A DNA stretch of 7,605 nt, from NCBI GenBank assembly GCA_903827735.1, contig CAIKJM010000427.1, forward strand, positions 1 through 7,605. The letters are read 5' to 3'. A program made the position numbers and the translations under genes. The notes under the pieces are model-generated. The model was not told where the DNA came from, made no database searches, and saw only the letters and a program-made list of their open reading frames with translations. This document shows positions 1-6,185 of this stretch, one piece after another. The first letter of the stretch is position 1; every line of letters starts with the position of its first letter. Source of the stretch: an uncultured Rhodanobacter sp. Lineage in GTDB: Bacteria > Pseudomonadota > Gammaproteobacteria > Xanthomonadales > Rhodanobacteraceae.

Positions 1-1943
1 ACAGCATCAAACCCGGCGATGACTTCGACGGCTACGCCAACGAAAACTGGCGCAAAACCGCAGTGATTCCCGCCGACCGATCCAGCACCGGCGTGTTCCT
101 GCAGGTGTTCGAGAAGGCGGAAAAGCGCAACGCCGAACTGATCAAGACCGTCGCAGCCAGCAAGGCGGCGGTCGGAACCAATCAGCGCAAGATCGCCGAC
201 TACTACGCCGCGTTCATGGACACGGCCACGATCGAAAAGCGCGGCCTCACGCCACTGCAGCCGCAGCTCAAGGCGATAGCCGCCATCAACAGCAAAGAAG
301 CGCTGGCCGCCGAACTCGGCAGCGAACTGCGCGCGGACGTGGACCCGATCAACGCCACCCATTTCAGCACCGAGCATCTGTTCGGCCTGTTCGTGACGCA
401 GGGGCTGGAAGACCCGTCGCGCAGCGTGCCGTACCTGCTGCAGGGCGGGCTGGGCATGCCGAATCGCGACTACTACCTCGAGACCGACAAGGACATGGCG
501 GGCTTTCGCACCAGGTATCAGGCTTACATCGCCACGCAGTTGAAAAATGCCGGCATCGCCGATGCGGACGACAAGGCCAAAGCCGTCTTCGATCTGGAAA
601 CCAAGATCGCCAAGGCGCAGGAAAGCCTGGTCGACAGCGAGGACGTGCACAAGGCCAACAATCCCTGGTCACTGGCCGACTTTGCCGGCAAGGCTCCCGG
701 CCTGGACTGGACGGCCTATTTCAAGGCCGCGGGGCTGGATAGCCAGAAGCAGATCGTGGTCTGGCAGCCCGCCGCTATCACCGCCGAATCGGCGCTGGTG
801 CGCAGCGAGCCGCTGGAGACCTGGAAGGCATTTCTCACCTTTCACGCCATCAACCATGTCGCCAACCTGCTGCCTAAGGCGTATGCCGATGCCAGCTTCG
901 AATTCTATGGCCACACATTGCAAGGAACGCCTACGCAGAGCGAGCGCTGGAAGCTCGCGCTCAGCGCGGTGAATCGGGATCTCGGCGATGCGGTCGGCCA
1001 GCTCTACGTCAAGCAGTACTTTCCCGCCTCGTCCAAGGCTGAAGTGCAGCAGATGGTCAGCAATATCCTCGCCGCGTTCGATAGCCGCGTGGACCAGCTG
1101 ACCTGGATGACGCCGACGACCAAGGCCAAGGCCAAAGCCAAGATCGCCACTACCCATGTCGGCGTGGGCTATCCGGAAACCTGGCGCAATTACGCCGATC
1201 TCACCATCAAAGCCGACGACCCGGTCGGCAACCGTCTACGCGCCGAGGCGCACGAATACCAGCACCAGAAGGCAAAACTCGGCGCGCCGGTCGATCGCAA
1301 CGAATGGTGGATGACGCCGCAGACGGTCAACGCGGTGAACCTGCCGCTGCAGAACGCACTGAACTTCCCCGCCGCGATTCTCGAGGCGCCGTTCTTCGAC
1401 CCCAAGGCCGACCCTGCCGCCAACTACGGCTCGATCGGCGCCGTGATCGGTCACGAGATCAGCCACAGCTTCGACAATACCGGCGCCGAGTTCGACGCCA
1501 GCGGCAAGCTGGCCAACTGGTGGACGCCGACCGACCAGGCGCACTTCAAGGCCGCCACGCAGAAGCTGGTGGCGCAGTACAACGCCTACGAGGCGCTGCC
1601 CGGCCTGCACATCAACGGCCAGCAGACGCTGGGCGAGAACATCGCCGATGTCTCTGGGCTTACCGTGGCCTATCTCGCTTATCACAAGTCGCTTGGCGGC
1701 AAGCCTGCGCCGGTGATCGACGGACTCACCGGCGACCAGCGATTCTTCCTCGCCTTTGCGCAGTCGTGGCGCGAAAAGACGCGCGACGCGGCGATGCGCG
1801 CGCAGGTGATTTCCGATGGCCACGCGCCCGGCAATTTCCGCGCGCAGACCGTGCGCAATCTCGACGCCTGGTACGACGCGTTTTCGCCACAGCCGGGCGA
1901 GAAGCTTTACCTTGCGCCGGACGATCGCGTGCGCATCTGGTAA
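1..1943 (+). CDS. M13 family zinc metallopeptidase (neprilysin/PepO type), 5'-truncated by window edge
   Basis: This is a zinc endopeptidase of family M13 (peptidase_M13_N plus peptidase_M13), expected to act in the periplasm or at the cell surface on peptides. The frame is open from base 3 and already reads S-I-K-P-G-D-D-F-D-G-Y-A-N-E-N-W, the conserved start of the mature domain, so the true start and signal peptide lie upstream. The GTG at 63 is an internal valine. The zinc site is HEISH (1452-1466), with the third ligand Glu in ENIAD (1635-1649). The catalytic-site His and Arg are in G-H-A-P-G-N-F-R (His at 1821, Arg at 1839). The substrate-binding N-A stretch is N-A-V-N (from 1329), where many relatives have N-A-Y-Y, and the zinc motif is followed by S-F-D-N rather than G-F-D-D. 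The C-terminus is R-V-R-I-W, without the Cys of the C-x-x-W ending of animal members. About 647 residues are visible and only some 40-70 should be missing. The family call is secure; the substrate is unknown. Confidence 0.95.
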   Translation, partial: SIKPGDDFDGYANENWRKTAVIPADRSSTGVFLQVFEKAEKRNAELIKTVAASKAAVGTNQRKIADYYAAFMDTATIEKRGLTPLQPQLKAIAAINSKEALAAELGSELRADVDPINATHFSTEHLFGLFVTQGLEDPSRSVPYLLQGGLGMPNRDYYLETDKDMAGFRTRYQAYIATQLKNAGIADADDKAKAVFDLETKIAKAQESLVDSEDVHKANNPWSLADFAGKAPGLDWTAYFKAAGLDSQKQIVVWQPAAITAESALVRSEPLETWKAFLTFHAINHVANLLPKAYADASFEFYGHTLQGTPTQSERWKLALSAVNRDLGDAVGQLYVKQYFPASSKAEVQQMVSNILAAFDSRVDQLTWMTPTTKAKAKAKIATTHVGVGYPETWRNYADLTIKADDPVGNRLRAEAHEYQHQKAKLGAPVDRNEWWMTPQTVNAVNLPLQNALNFPAAILEAPFFDPKADPAANYGSIGAVIGHEISHSFDNTGAEFDASGKLANWWTPTDQAHFKAATQKLVAQYNAYEALPGLHINGQQTLGENIADVSGLTVAYLAYHKSLGGKPAPVIDGLTGDQRFFLAFAQSWREKTRDAAMRAQVISDGHAPGNFRAQTVRNLDAWYDAFSPQPGEKLYLAPDDRVRIW

Positions 1944-2013
1944 GACGTCGTGTGCAGCCGTGCCTAGTCGCCAGGAAGTACGGTTGCCCGCCAACGTGAA
2001 CACCACAGCCGTC

Positions 2014-2018
2014 GAGGA
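2014..2018 (+). promoter_or_regulatory. Ribosome binding site of the ABM-domain gene
   Basis: GAGGA lies 6 nt upstream of the ATG at 2025 and supports that start. The 81-nt gap after the peptidase stop shows no obvious hairpin or promoter, so the gene could be co-transcribed with the peptidase. Confidence 0.6.
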
Positions 2019-2024
2019 CTTGCC

Positions 2025-2345
2025 ATGGGACGCATTGTCATCGTTGCTTACACGCCCAAACCCGGCAAGGAGGAGCAGCTGCTTGCCGCCGTGAAAAAGC
2101 ATTTGGATGTACTGGCGGCGGAAGATCTGATCACGGATCGTCCGGGCTACGTTATGCGCGCGGTCGACGGATCGATCGTCGAGGTATTCGAATGGCGGTC
2201 GGCGGAGGCCATCGCGCAGGCGCATACGAATGCGGCAGTCGGCGCGCTATGGGCCGAGTTCGACGCGGCCTGCGATTACACGCCGCTGATTCGGTTGAAG
2301 GAATCACAGCAGACGTTTGCCGAATTCGATGCCTTAGCGCTTTGA
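2025..2345 (+). CDS. Antibiotic biosynthesis monooxygenase (ABM)-like small protein
   Basis: The product is 106 residues with the size and pattern of a single ABM / dimeric alpha-beta-barrel domain. It opens with a beta strand (R-I-V-I-V-A-Y), followed by the K-P-G-K-E-E turn and a helix. A central strand, S-I-V-E-V-F-E-W, is followed by R-S-A-E-A-I-A-Q-A-H and a helix containing A-L-W-A-E-F. The order strand, K-P-G, helix, E-V-F-E-W, A-x-x-A-H and L-W is typical of the superfamily. Members include quinol monooxygenases, haem-degrading enzymes and many uncharacterised proteins, and nothing here identifies a substrate. There is no signal peptide, so it should be cytoplasmic. The ATG is the only plausible start and has a ribosome binding site. 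The gene is bounded downstream by a hairpin. Fold assignment is fairly secure; enzymatic function is unknown. Confidence 0.8.
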   Translation: MGRIVIVAYTPKPGKEEQLLAAVKKHLDVLAAEDLITDRPGYVMRAVDGSIVEVFEWRSAEAIAQAHTNAAVGALWAEFDAACDYTPLIRLKESQQTFAEFDALAL

Positions 2346-2367
2346 CCTTCGACCGTGCTGCAGCGTG

Positions 2368-2392
2368 GCACGCCCGGCAAGCCGGGCCGTGC
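2368..2392. terminator. Strong bulged hairpin, possible terminator
   Basis: The arms GCACG+CCCGG and CCGGG+C+CGTGC form a 10-bp stem with a CAAG loop and a single bulged C at 2387. It starts 22 nt after the ABM stop and ends 53 nt before the DUF4019 start. No T-run follows on either strand, so it is not a textbook intrinsic terminator. It could act as a transcript-end stabiliser or a weak terminator. Confidence 0.4.
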
Positions 2393-2430
2393 TAACGTCT
2401 TAGCGAAAACGCCGAATCGACATGCTTCCC

Positions 2431-2437
2431 GAGGGAG
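2431..2437 (+). promoter_or_regulatory. Ribosome binding site deciding the DUF4019 start
   Basis: GAGGGAG sits 8 nt before the ATG at 2446. An in-frame ATG at 2422 lies upstream of this site and would place the Shine-Dalgarno inside the coding region, so 2446 is preferred. The 2446 start also puts the signal peptide directly at the N-terminus. Confidence 0.75.
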
Positions 2438-2445
2438 ATCGTCCG

Positions 2446-2964
2446 ATGTCCGCCAGATTGTTTTTCGCCGCCCTGCTGATGCTTTCGATGGCCGCGGCGC
2501 GTGCGCAAACGCCGTCACCAAATTCTTCCAAACCCTCCGCACCTGTCGCGCTCAGCCCGCAGCAGAAATCGCTGCAGGCGGTGGTCGACAAGGTCGGCCC
2601 CCAGCTGATCAAAGTGGCCACGGAAGTCGCCGAGCTGGTCGACCAGAACAAGGCTGGCGATGTCTGGGACCATGCCTCCGACATCGCCAAGGCCATCGTG
2701 ACCCGAGACATTTTCATCAGCCAGGTAAGCGCGGCGCGTGCTTCGATGGGTGCGGTGACATCGCGCAAGCTCGATACCGTCACCAGCTCCGTTTACAACG
2801 GCCAGGGCACGTCCGGAGGCGGCCCCATTGTCCCCGCCGGTACTTATATCAACGTCGTCTTTGCCACGCAGTTCGCCAATAGCCCGAAGACCCTCCACGA
2901 ACTGGTGTCGTTTCATCTCGATCCCGACCAGCACTGGCGCGTGACCGGCTACACCCTGCACTAA
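2446..2964 (+). CDS. Secreted DUF4019 domain-containing protein
   Basis: The product is 172 residues. It begins with a clear Sec signal peptide: M-S-A-R, then a hydrophobic core F-F-A-A-L-L-M-L, with likely cleavage after A-R-A at residue 20. There is no lipobox Cys, so a soluble periplasmic or secreted protein is expected. A Pro/Ser-rich linker and a helical stretch follow (about residues 33-65). The DUF4019 domain spans about residues 70-172, recognised by V-W-D-H-A-S, R-D-I-F-I-S-Q-V-S-A-A-R, L-G-like M-G-A-V-T-S-R, P-A-G-T-Y-I-N-V-V-F-A-T-Q-F and the ending E-L-V-S-F-H-L-D-P-D-x-H-W-R-V-T-G-Y. The function of this family is not known. The gene ends 17 bp from the convergent murD2 stop, with no terminator hairpin visible in the gap. 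Confidence 0.88.
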   Translation: MSARLFFAALLMLSMAAARAQTPSPNSSKPSAPVALSPQQKSLQAVVDKVGPQLIKVATEVAELVDQNKAGDVWDHASDIAKAIVTRDIFISQVSAARASMGAVTSRKLDTVTSSVYNGQGTSGGGPIVPAGTYINVVFATQFANSPKTLHELVSFHLDPDQHWRVTGYTLH

Positions 2965-2981
2965 GTCATTGGGATGAAGAT

Positions 2982-4340
2982 TTACGCGATGCCCAGCCCG
3001 TCGATGCCCGCAATGTGCGCGGCGTCAAAACCGGCCAGCTCGGTGAAACGGCGGCCGCGCTCGGCGTAATCCTTGAACTGATCGAAGCTAGGCGCGCCGG
3101 GAGAAAGCAGGATCACGCCACGAGCGCCGGCGTGTGCCTTCGCCTCAACGATCGCAGCGTGCAAATCGTCGACGCGCACGACGGGGCAAGGCACCTCCGC
3201 TTCGTTCAACAGCGCCTCGATGCGTGAGCCGTTGCCGCCCATGCAGACGATGGCATGCGGCGGCGATTCGGCGACGGCGGCAGCAAACTCGCTCCAATCC
3301 ACGCCGCGATCGTAGCCACCGACCAGCACGGTCACCGGTTGGCCGTGCAAGCTTTCCAGCGCGGCCAGCGTGGCCTGCGGCGTGGTGCTGATGGAATCGT
3401 TGATCCACTGAAATCCGTCACGTTCGCCGAGCGGCTGCAGGCGATGCGGCAGCGGACGAAAGCTCGCCAGTGATGGCGCAGCAGCAACAGCGTCCATGCC
3501 GACGTCCGCCAGCGCGGCCAGGGCAGCGCAGGCGTTCAACGCGTTGTGCAGACCGGGTGCGGCGAGTTGCGCGATGGGAAACACGTCATCAGTGCCGCGA
3601 CGAATGGAACCGTCTGCGACATGCCAGCCGGACGGCTGCCCGAACAGCAGGCGATGCGGATGGTCCTGCGTGCGCTCCATCAGAATCGGCTGCAGCGCAT
3701 TGACCAACAGCTGGCGCGATGCCGCCGCCAGCCGCAGTTTGTCGGTGACGTACTGCTCGCGCGAGCCGTGCCAGTCCAGATGCTCTTCGTAAAGGCTGGT
3801 GATGACGCCGAGTTCCAGCGCACCAGCTTCACCAGTCTGAAAGCTCGACAGCTCGATCACCCACAGCTCGGCCGTCTGTCCGCGCAGTTCGAGCAGAGGC
3901 AAACCGATATTGCCGGCAAGCGCCGTGCGCACGCCCAGCGATCGCGCAAGGTGCGCCAGCATCGCGCTGGTGGTGCTCTTGCCCTTGGTGCCGGTGACGG
4001 CAATGACCCTAGCCGCGGGGTTTTCCGCGAACCACAGCGCCGTGCCTGAAGTGAACTGCGTGCCCTGCGCTTTCGCCGCGAGAATGGCCGGCTTGTAAGC
4101 CGAGATGCCGGGCGATTTGACGACCACGTCATAGCCGGCCAAATCAGACGCGTCCGGTTCGTGGCCGTACACGACCAGCGCGCTGTCGAAACGGCGCGCG
4201 GCGTCGATTTCCGATTCCGTGCAATACAGCGTCAGCGGCAGATCGGGCAGCTGCTCGCGCACGGCCGCGATCGTCGCCCTACCCTCGCGACCGAAACCCC
4301 AGACCGCGACGCGCCGATCGGCCAGCTCGGCAATGCGCAT
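2982..4340 (-). CDS. murD2: UDP-N-acetylmuramoyl-L-alanine--L-glutamate ligase (MurD2-type Mur ligase)
   Basis: This cytoplasmic ATP-dependent Mur ligase has 452 residues. It is expected to add L-Glu to UDP-MurNAc-L-Ala, supplying the substrate of MurL. An N-terminal Rossmann-like domain (V-A-V-W-G-F-G-R-E-G, residues 11-20) precedes the ATP P-loop T-G-T-K-G-K-S-T (116-123). Next come E-L-S-S-F-Q (163-168), E-E-H-L-D-W-H-G, and Lys201, the probable carbamylated lysine. H-N-A-L-N (265-269), P-H-R-L-Q and W-I-N-D-S (312-316) follow, with the C-terminal L-L-S-P-G-A-P-S-F-D-Q-F-K (411-423). Compared with D-Glu-specific MurD, D-S-K-A-T-N reads D-S-I-S-T-T here, and the terminal S-L-D-Q-F-K-N-F reads S-F-D-Q-F-K-D-Y. 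The ATG was chosen because it abuts the murL stop. The frame stays open 50 codons further upstream, but only inside murL, and that stretch lacks Mur-ligase character. No good Shine-Dalgarno precedes it. The Mur ligase call is certain; L-Glu specificity is inferred from murL and these substitutions. Confidence 0.9.
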   Translation of the reverse strand: MRIAELADRRVAVWGFGREGRATIAAVREQLPDLPLTLYCTESEIDAARRFDSALVVYGHEPDASDLAGYDVVVKSPGISAYKPAILAAKAQGTQFTSGTALWFAENPAARVIAVTGTKGKSTTSAMLAHLARSLGVRTALAGNIGLPLLELRGQTAELWVIELSSFQTGEAGALELGVITSLYEEHLDWHGSREQYVTDKLRLAAASRQLLVNALQPILMERTQDHPHRLLFGQPSGWHVADGSIRRGTDDVFPIAQLAAPGLHNALNACAALAALADVGMDAVAAAPSLASFRPLPHRLQPLGERDGFQWINDSISTTPQATLAALESLHGQPVTVLVGGYDRGVDWSEFAAAVAESPPHAIVCMGGNGSRIEALLNEAEVPCPVVRVDDLHAAIVEAKAHAGARGVILLSPGAPSFDQFKDYAERGRRFTELAGFDAAHIAGIDGLGIA

Positions 4341-4342
4341 CA
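4338..4342 (-). promoter_or_regulatory. TGATG stop-start overlap coupling murL to murD2
   Basis: The murL stop TGA (4342-4340) and the murD2 start ATG (4340-4338) share one base. The 15-20 nt upstream contain no recognisable Shine-Dalgarno, so murD2 translation probably depends on ribosomes terminating on murL. Confidence 0.7.
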
Positions 4343-5683
4343 GCCGATGGTCGCCAGCGCCGGCTGTAGGCGCGCCGGCACGCGACGCTCCGCGTCCGGC
4401 TGCAGCCACGGCTCCAACGCCAGCTGCGCCGGATCGAGCTGTGGCAGTATTTCGCTGCGGAAGCGCGCAACCAGCGCATCTTCCTGCCACTCCGGCCGCT
4501 GGCTCAGAGCGAACATCGCGGCGCGCGCCTCGGCGCCTTCACCGACGCACTCGAACGGCTTGTGGTCCTGGTATTCCATCAGCGCATCGAAACCGGACGA
4601 CTGCGTTTCGTCATCGAGCAGATTGCGCCCGAAGATGCCAAGCAGGCGCGGCTTGGACAGGAATGGTGCCAGCGCCAGAAACACGAAATGGCATTTCGGG
4701 CAATGCCCGCACCAGCGGTCGGCCGGCTTGGGGCCGAGCAATTTGAAATTGCGGTTGCAGCTGGAAAATGTGTCGAAGTACGGCGTGAGCCTGGCGAAGG
4801 CGCGAGTAATCGCCAGCTCCGAATACGGGCGCAGCAGCGAGCAGTAATCCAGATCGGCCGCCACGTGCGTGTGCAGCCAATCGCCCAGCAGCTGCTCGAA
4901 CGCGTAGCCCTTGCTCCACTGGTGGTTCACCTGCAGGCCGTCGTATTCCAGCGTGGCCACCGAGGCCGAACGCTCGTTGGCGAAGGCAATCGAATCATAG
5001 CCGTACAGAACGGCCGCTACCGCGAGGATCGCCGAGTTCACCGCCGTCACCGGAATATGGCCGTTCCACGCGCCGAGCCGGTTCAACTCGAACAGCCCGG
5101 GCGCCAGCTCGCGCTGGATATTGAGCATCGGCAAACCGGTGCGCTCGGCGCAGGCGGCGATCAAGGGCGAATTGCCGACCCACACAGCGGTCGCATCGCC
5201 ACCGATGGCCTTGATCGCCTCGACTGCCACCAGCGAATCCTTGCCGCCGCCGATGGGCACGAGGGTGCGTTTCGGCAGACCCAACGATGTCGCGGCAGAT
5301 GGGGCGGAACCACCTCGCGGAAAGGCGATACGCCCGCGCAAATCCAGGCCGTTGCGATAGGCGAACTCGGCCAGCCCATGCAGATACAGCGCATCGAGCA
5401 CATCGGCCGTCGCGTCATCCAAGGGGCCAGCCGCCACTTCAATCGTTGGCGGCACCCCGGCCTTGTAGTAGCTGACGCCGGCGATCAAATGCAGCAGCTG
5501 CAGCGCACGCGCGAAGGCTTCGGCACGATTGGGCGGCAACGCAGGCGCCTCGGGAAAATAGATTTTCTCGATCAGCTCGGCGCCATCGTCGAACGCATAG
5601 ACCAGCTCGACCACGCCATTGGTATAGGCGTGACGAACAAAACGAAACACCTGGGTCAGGCGCGGTTGGATGGTCGTTGTCAC
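4340..5683 (-). CDS. murL: UDP-N-acetylmuramoyl-L-alanyl-L-glutamate epimerase (MurL)
   Basis: MurL inverts the terminal L-Glu of UDP-MurNAc-L-Ala-L-Glu to D-Glu using ATP, replacing the need for a free D-Glu pool made by MurI. The 447-residue protein has a central nucleotide-binding loop V-P-I-G-G-G-K-D-S (residues 142-150), resembling the PP-loop of adenylating N-type ATP pyrophosphatases. Next is a conserved N-E-R-S-A-S block (236-241), followed by V-N-H-Q-W-S-K (252-258). Near 309-331 come C-N-R-N-F and a Cys cluster, R-W-C-G-H-C-P-K-C-H (C325, C328, C331), which looks like a metal-binding or structural knuckle. The start is GTG at 5683: a GGAG lies 8 nt upstream and an in-frame TGA two codons before it rules out a longer protein. 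The gene overlaps murD2 by one base. Its upstream region abuts a DUF559-associated repeat. The long reading frame on the opposite strand is a high-GC shadow. The identification rests on motif pattern plus the MurD2 partner. Confidence 0.9.
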   Translation of the reverse strand: MTTTIQPRLTQVFRFVRHAYTNGVVELVYAFDDGAELIEKIYFPEAPALPPNRAEAFARALQLLHLIAGVSYYKAGVPPTIEVAAGPLDDATADVLDALYLHGLAEFAYRNGLDLRGRIAFPRGGSAPSAATSLGLPKRTLVPIGGGKDSLVAVEAIKAIGGDATAVWVGNSPLIAACAERTGLPMLNIQRELAPGLFELNRLGAWNGHIPVTAVNSAILAVAAVLYGYDSIAFANERSASVATLEYDGLQVNHQWSKGYAFEQLLGDWLHTHVAADLDYCSLLRPYSELAITRAFARLTPYFDTFSSCNRNFKLLGPKPADRWCGHCPKCHFVFLALAPFLSKPRLLGIFGRNLLDDETQSSGFDALMEYQDHKPFECVGEGAEARAAMFALSQRPEWQEDALVARFRSEILPQLDPAQLALEPWLQPDAERRVPARLQPALATIG

Positions 5684-5691
5684 GCTTCAAT

Positions 5692-5695
5692 CTCC
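5692..5695 (-). promoter_or_regulatory. Ribosome binding site of murL
   Basis: GGAG on the - strand sits 8 nt before the GTG at 5683. It lies in the short stretch (5684-5708) between murL and the neighbouring inverted repeat, so the cassette did not destroy the translation signal. Confidence 0.65.
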
Positions 5696-5708
5696 GCAGC
5701 ACCCTGCA

Positions 5709-5744
5709 CCCTCTCCCCGTCGGGGAGAGGGCTGGGGTGAGGGG
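5709..5744 (+). repeat. Inverted repeat, copy 1 (murL-proximal end of DUF559 cassette)
   Basis: This 36-bp repeat starts with a perfect 10-bp palindrome, CCCTCTCCCC / GGGGAGAGGG, around a GTC loop (5719-5721). It continues with CTGGGGTGAGGGG. It matches the reverse complement of the copy at 6129-6164 at 31 of 36 positions. In transcripts it should form a stable hairpin just upstream of murL. Confidence 0.85.
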
Positions 5745-6128
5745 CCGGGCTGGCCAAAGTATTCAAAATCACCTCAAGCACGCTTTCGGTATTCGTCAGC
5801 ACATCATTGTTCCAGAAACGCAGAAGGTTGTAGCCCATGATCTTCAGTTGCCGTGTTCGATGTGCGTAAACGCCATCTGCTCGAGATGCTGACCGCCATC
5901 CAGCTCCACGATCAGCTTCGAATCTGCGCATGCGAAGTCGACGATGTAACAGCCGATTTCATGTTGTCGGCGGAATTTGAATCCATGCAGCTGTCGATTG
6001 CGGAGATAGCGCTACAACTTCTGCTCCGCATCCGTCATTCCTGCGCGCAGCTCGCGCGCTCGATCTACATTGCGGCGTTTCATCCCTGAAGCGCTCCGTT
6101 TGCCAGTTGATATATCTCGGGAGGTTGT

Positions 6129-6164
6129 CCCCTCACCTCAGTCCTCCCCCCAACGGGGAGAGGA
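6129..6164 (-). repeat. Inverted repeat, copy 2 (lysAC-proximal end of DUF559 cassette)
   Basis: This is the reverse-oriented partner of 5709-5744. Its palindrome (6142-6151 against 6155-6164, AAC loop) has one mismatch. The five differences from copy 1 are all transitions, consistent with slow drift from a common sequence. Confidence 0.8.
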
Positions 6165-6185
6165 GGTCATTGCCTGAATTTCCCG

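Larger units (their letters stand above)
5680..6083 (-). pseudogene. Broken DUF559 (endonuclease-like fold) gene
   Basis: From ATG at 6083 the - strand reads M-K-R-R-N-V-D-R-A-R-E-L-R, then T-D-A-E-Q-K-L, a TAG stop (6014-6012), and R-Y-L-R-N-R-Q-L-H-G-F-K-F-R-R-Q. This continues to I-V-D-F-A-C and L-I-V-E-L-D-G-G-Q-H. The family has Trp where the TAG stands, so a TGG-to-TAG change is the simplest explanation. After E-Q (about 5868-5885) the homology moves into another frame, consistent with a 1-base deletion, and resumes as A-D-G-V-Y-A-H-R-T-R-Q-L-K, then L-L-R-F-W-N-N-D-V-L, the conserved C-terminus. That frame runs on through the repeat at 5709-5744 and ends at a TGA (5682-5680) overlapping the murL GTG. 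DUF559 proteins have a Vsr/PD-(D/E)XK-like nuclease fold, and their role is not settled. With two lesions this copy should not make a full protein. GGAG lies 10 nt before the ATG. Confidence 0.85.
5709..6164 (-). mobile_element. Decayed DUF559 cassette bounded by inverted repeats
   Basis: A 456-bp unit consists of the broken DUF559 gene between two copies of the same 36-bp repeat in inverted orientation, each with its palindromic part outermost. It occupies nearly all of the lysAC-murL intergenic space, leaving 21 bp before the lysAC stop and 25 bp before the murL start. No target-site duplication is obvious at the edges and no transposase is present. Mobility, if any, must be inferred from the layout. 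Confidence 0.6.

Noticed and set aside
1110..1145. Short Lys-Ala repeat (K-A-K-A-K-A-K) in the peptidase
   Set aside because: It is only a few codons long, matches the usual basic helix in M13 proteins, and does not suggest a separate repeat element.
1236..2225. 329-codon open frame on the - strand
   Set aside because: It is antisense to the M13 peptidase zinc-site region and extends across a gene boundary into the ABM gene. The composition is low-information and Arg/Val-rich, with no domain.
2342..2400. TTGACC at 2342-2347 as a -35 box for the DUF4019 gene
   Set aside because: No acceptable -10 hexamer lies 16-18 nt downstream, and the spacer would be occupied by the hairpin.
2965..2981. 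Shared terminator between the convergent DUF4019 and murD2 genes
   Set aside because: The 17-bp gap and its flanks show no inverted repeat and no T-run.
4341..4490. 50-codon N-terminal extension of murD2
   Set aside because: The extension is Ala/Gly/Arg-rich, lies wholly inside murL in another frame, and precedes the usual Mur-ligase start M-R-I-A-E-L at the murL stop.
4562..5740. 392-codon open frame on the + strand
   Set aside because: It lies antisense to murL, which has clear family motifs, a ribosome binding site and a partner gene. The translated + strand frame is Arg/Gln/Gly-rich with no recognisable domain, typical of a high-GC shadow.
5853..6089. 78-codon + strand frame over the DUF559 region
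   Set aside because: The opposite strand carries clear DUF559 homology in two frames. The + strand translation shows no conserved pattern.
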